Shown: piece by piece, positions 62,876-64,000 of the stretch | Position numbering within the stretch: the first letter of the stretch is position 1 | Layout: each line of letters begins with the position of its first letter | NCBI RefSeq assembly: GCF_028288465.1 | Contig: NZ_JAQBNR010000005.1 | Coordinates: 178,937 to 242,936, forward strand | DNA from: Ferruginibacter sp. | GTDB lineage: Bacteria; Bacteroidota; Bacteroidia; Chitinophagales; Chitinophagaceae | Reading direction: 5' to 3' | DNA: 64,000 nt | Program-made: the position numbers and the translations under genes | Notes under the pieces: model-generated | Databases searched by the model: none | What the model saw: only the letters and a program-made list of their open reading frames with translations | Told to the model about the DNA's origin: nothing

Positions 62876-64000
62876 CTATTTCGGTTGCTTCTTTTTTTTC
62901 ATTCCTCCCTTCTCAAAAATCATGTACAAAACCGGCAATACGAACAGGGTTAGAAATGTCGCAATCAATAAGCCGCCAATTACCACTGTGGCAAGTGGCC
63001 GCTGTACTTCTGCACCTGCACCGTTGCTTATGGCCATCGGCAAAAAACCCAATGACGCCACACAGGCCGTCATCAATACAGGTCGTAATCTAACCTTTGT
63101 GCCCATCAGTACGATTCGTTTTAGATCAGTCAATCCTTCTTTTTTCAGCCGGTTGAATTCAGCAATTAATACAATACCATTTAACACGGCCACACCAAAT
63201 AATGCAATAAATCCAACCCCTGCACTGATACTGAAAGGCATGCCCCTGATGGCCAAAAACAGAATACCCCCGATTGCAGATAACGGAATAGCCGAATAGA
63301 TAAGCAGGCCCTGTCTTACAGAGGTAAAGGCAAAATACAACAACAGGAATATCAATAAAAGGGATACCGGAACGGCAACCATCAAACGTTGTTTGGCGGC
63401 ATTGAGGTTTTCAAAAGCTCCACCATAGGTTATGTAGTACCCCGCCGGGAATTTTAATTGTTTTTCTACCTTTTGCTGCAGTTCTGTAACAATGCTTTGT
63501 ACATCTCTGCCCCGCACATTAAAACCCACTACAATTCTTCTTTTGGCATCCTCCCGTTGTATCTGGTTAGGGCCTTCCTTAATCTGTACATCAGCCAACT
63601 GGTACAATGGTATCTGGGTGCCTTGTGGTGTTGGTATCAGCAGGTTCTGTACATCTTTCAAATCTTTTTTTAAATCACCTTTTAAACGTACCACTACGTC
63701 AAAACGCTTTTCGCCTTCAAACAACATCCCCGTGCTTTGGCCTGCGAATGCGGTATTTACAACCCGGTTAATATCAGCAATATTGAGATTGTATTGCGCA
63801 ATGATGTTGCGATTGTAATTGATGATGATTTGGGGCATGCCAGACACAGCTTCCACATATAAATTTTTTGCTCCTTTCACGCTGCTTACAATGCCTCCGA
63901 GTTTGGCAGCATACGCAGCCAGCGTATCCAGGTCTTCTCCAAAAATTTTGCATACAACATCCTGCCTTGCACCCGTCATCAGCTCAATAAAAAGCATTTG
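62876..64000 (-). CDS. CusA/CzcA-family heavy-metal RND pump, C-terminal part (5' end beyond window)
   Basis: The last ~375 residues are seen; the frame is still open at the window edge, so the Met at 63997 is internal (a full protein is ~1040 aa). Visible are the porter domain (E-L-M-T-G-A-R-Q-D-V-V-C-K-I-F-G), the S-G-M-P-Q-I-I-I-N-Y strand and, in the second membrane half, a run of about five helices including G-V-A-V-L-N-G-I-V-L-I and L-R-P-V-L-M-T-A, ending F-L-T-L-F-V-L-P-V-L-Y. It exports Cu, Ag, Zn, Co or Cd from periplasm or cytoplasm using the proton gradient. The metal cannot be told from this part. Confidence 0.88.
   Translation of the reverse strand, partial: QMLFIELMTGARQDVVCKIFGEDLDTLAAYAAKLGGIVSSVKGAKNLYVEAVSGMPQIIINYNRNIIAQYNLNIADINRVVNTAFAGQSTGMLFEGEKRFDVVVRLKGDLKKDLKDVQNLLIPTPQGTQIPLYQLADVQIKEGPNQIQREDAKRRIVVGFNVRGRDVQSIVTELQQKVEKQLKFPAGYYITYGGAFENLNAAKQRLMVAVPVSLLLIFLLLYFAFTSVRQGLLIYSAIPLSAIGGILFLAIRGMPFSISAGVGFIALFGVAVLNGIVLIAEFNRLKKEGLTDLKRIVLMGTKVRLRPVLMTACVASLGFLPMAISNGAGAEVQRPLATVVIGGLLIATFLTLFVLPVLYMIFEKGGMKKKKQPK

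Overview
The window looks like chromosomal DNA of a Bacteroidota bacterium, most likely family Chitinophagaceae or a close relative. This is inferred from two SusC/SusD outer-membrane pairs, a one-polypeptide hybrid two-component sensor, DUF1735 and HYC_CC_PP-type proteins, the scarcity of Shine-Dalgarno sequences and AT-rich intergenic DNA. No rRNA, tRNA, CRISPR array or phage module was seen. The window is dominated by polysaccharide-utilisation loci (PULs).

Region 1 (1-5.8 kb) is a GH130/MFS glycan cluster: the C-terminal part of an (alpha/alpha)6-type protein, a cytoplasmic GH130 enzyme, an MFS permease that overlaps it by 8 bp, and a secreted protein of 575 aa. A 630-bp non-coding mobile element (949-1578) has 19-bp terminal inverted repeats, a perfect 10-bp target duplication and a large internal hairpin. 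It has split the first two genes; removing it restores a spacer of about 62 bp.

Region 2 (6.2-19.2 kb) is a fructan PUL. A divergent HTCS with a sugar-binding-protein sensor domain faces a sugar porter, SusC, SusD and two secreted GH32 fructanases, in the style of the B. thetaiotaomicron BT1754-BT1765 locus. A relic of a KDPG-aldolase-like gene lies beyond the HTCS 3' end.

Region 3 (19.2-31 kb) is a mosaic of housekeeping-type genes and gene debris. It has a CBM6-like relic and a LacI-family relic fused tail to tail, an aldo/keto reductase, a PD40 propeller protein, a Gfo/Idh/MocA oxidoreductase, an orphan sigma region-4 fragment, an SDR, a Lys-rich histone-H1-like protein, a secreted nuclease, a triple metal-binding-repeat protein and a HYC_CC_PP-type protein.

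Region 4 (30.2-60.4 kb) is a large PUL next to an intact LacI-family regulator. AAAACGTTTT palindromes occur upstream of the regulator and twice upstream of susC, which suggests direct LacI control in place of an HTCS or ECF sigma factor. The genes are SusC, SusD, a DUF1735/F5-8C surface lipoprotein, an uncharacterised TIM-barrel-like protein (718 aa), a PhyH-type dioxygenase, four divergent GH106-like alpha-L-rhamnosidases, an (alpha/alpha)6 glycosidase, a sugar isomerase-like protein and a GH78-like protein with an altered catalytic motif. The inferred job is breakdown of a complex glycan rich in rhamnose.

Region 5 (60.4-64 kb, minus strand) is a CusA/TolC/CusB-type heavy-metal RND efflux operon that converges on the PUL with only 6 bp between stop codons. 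The window ends inside cusA/czcA.
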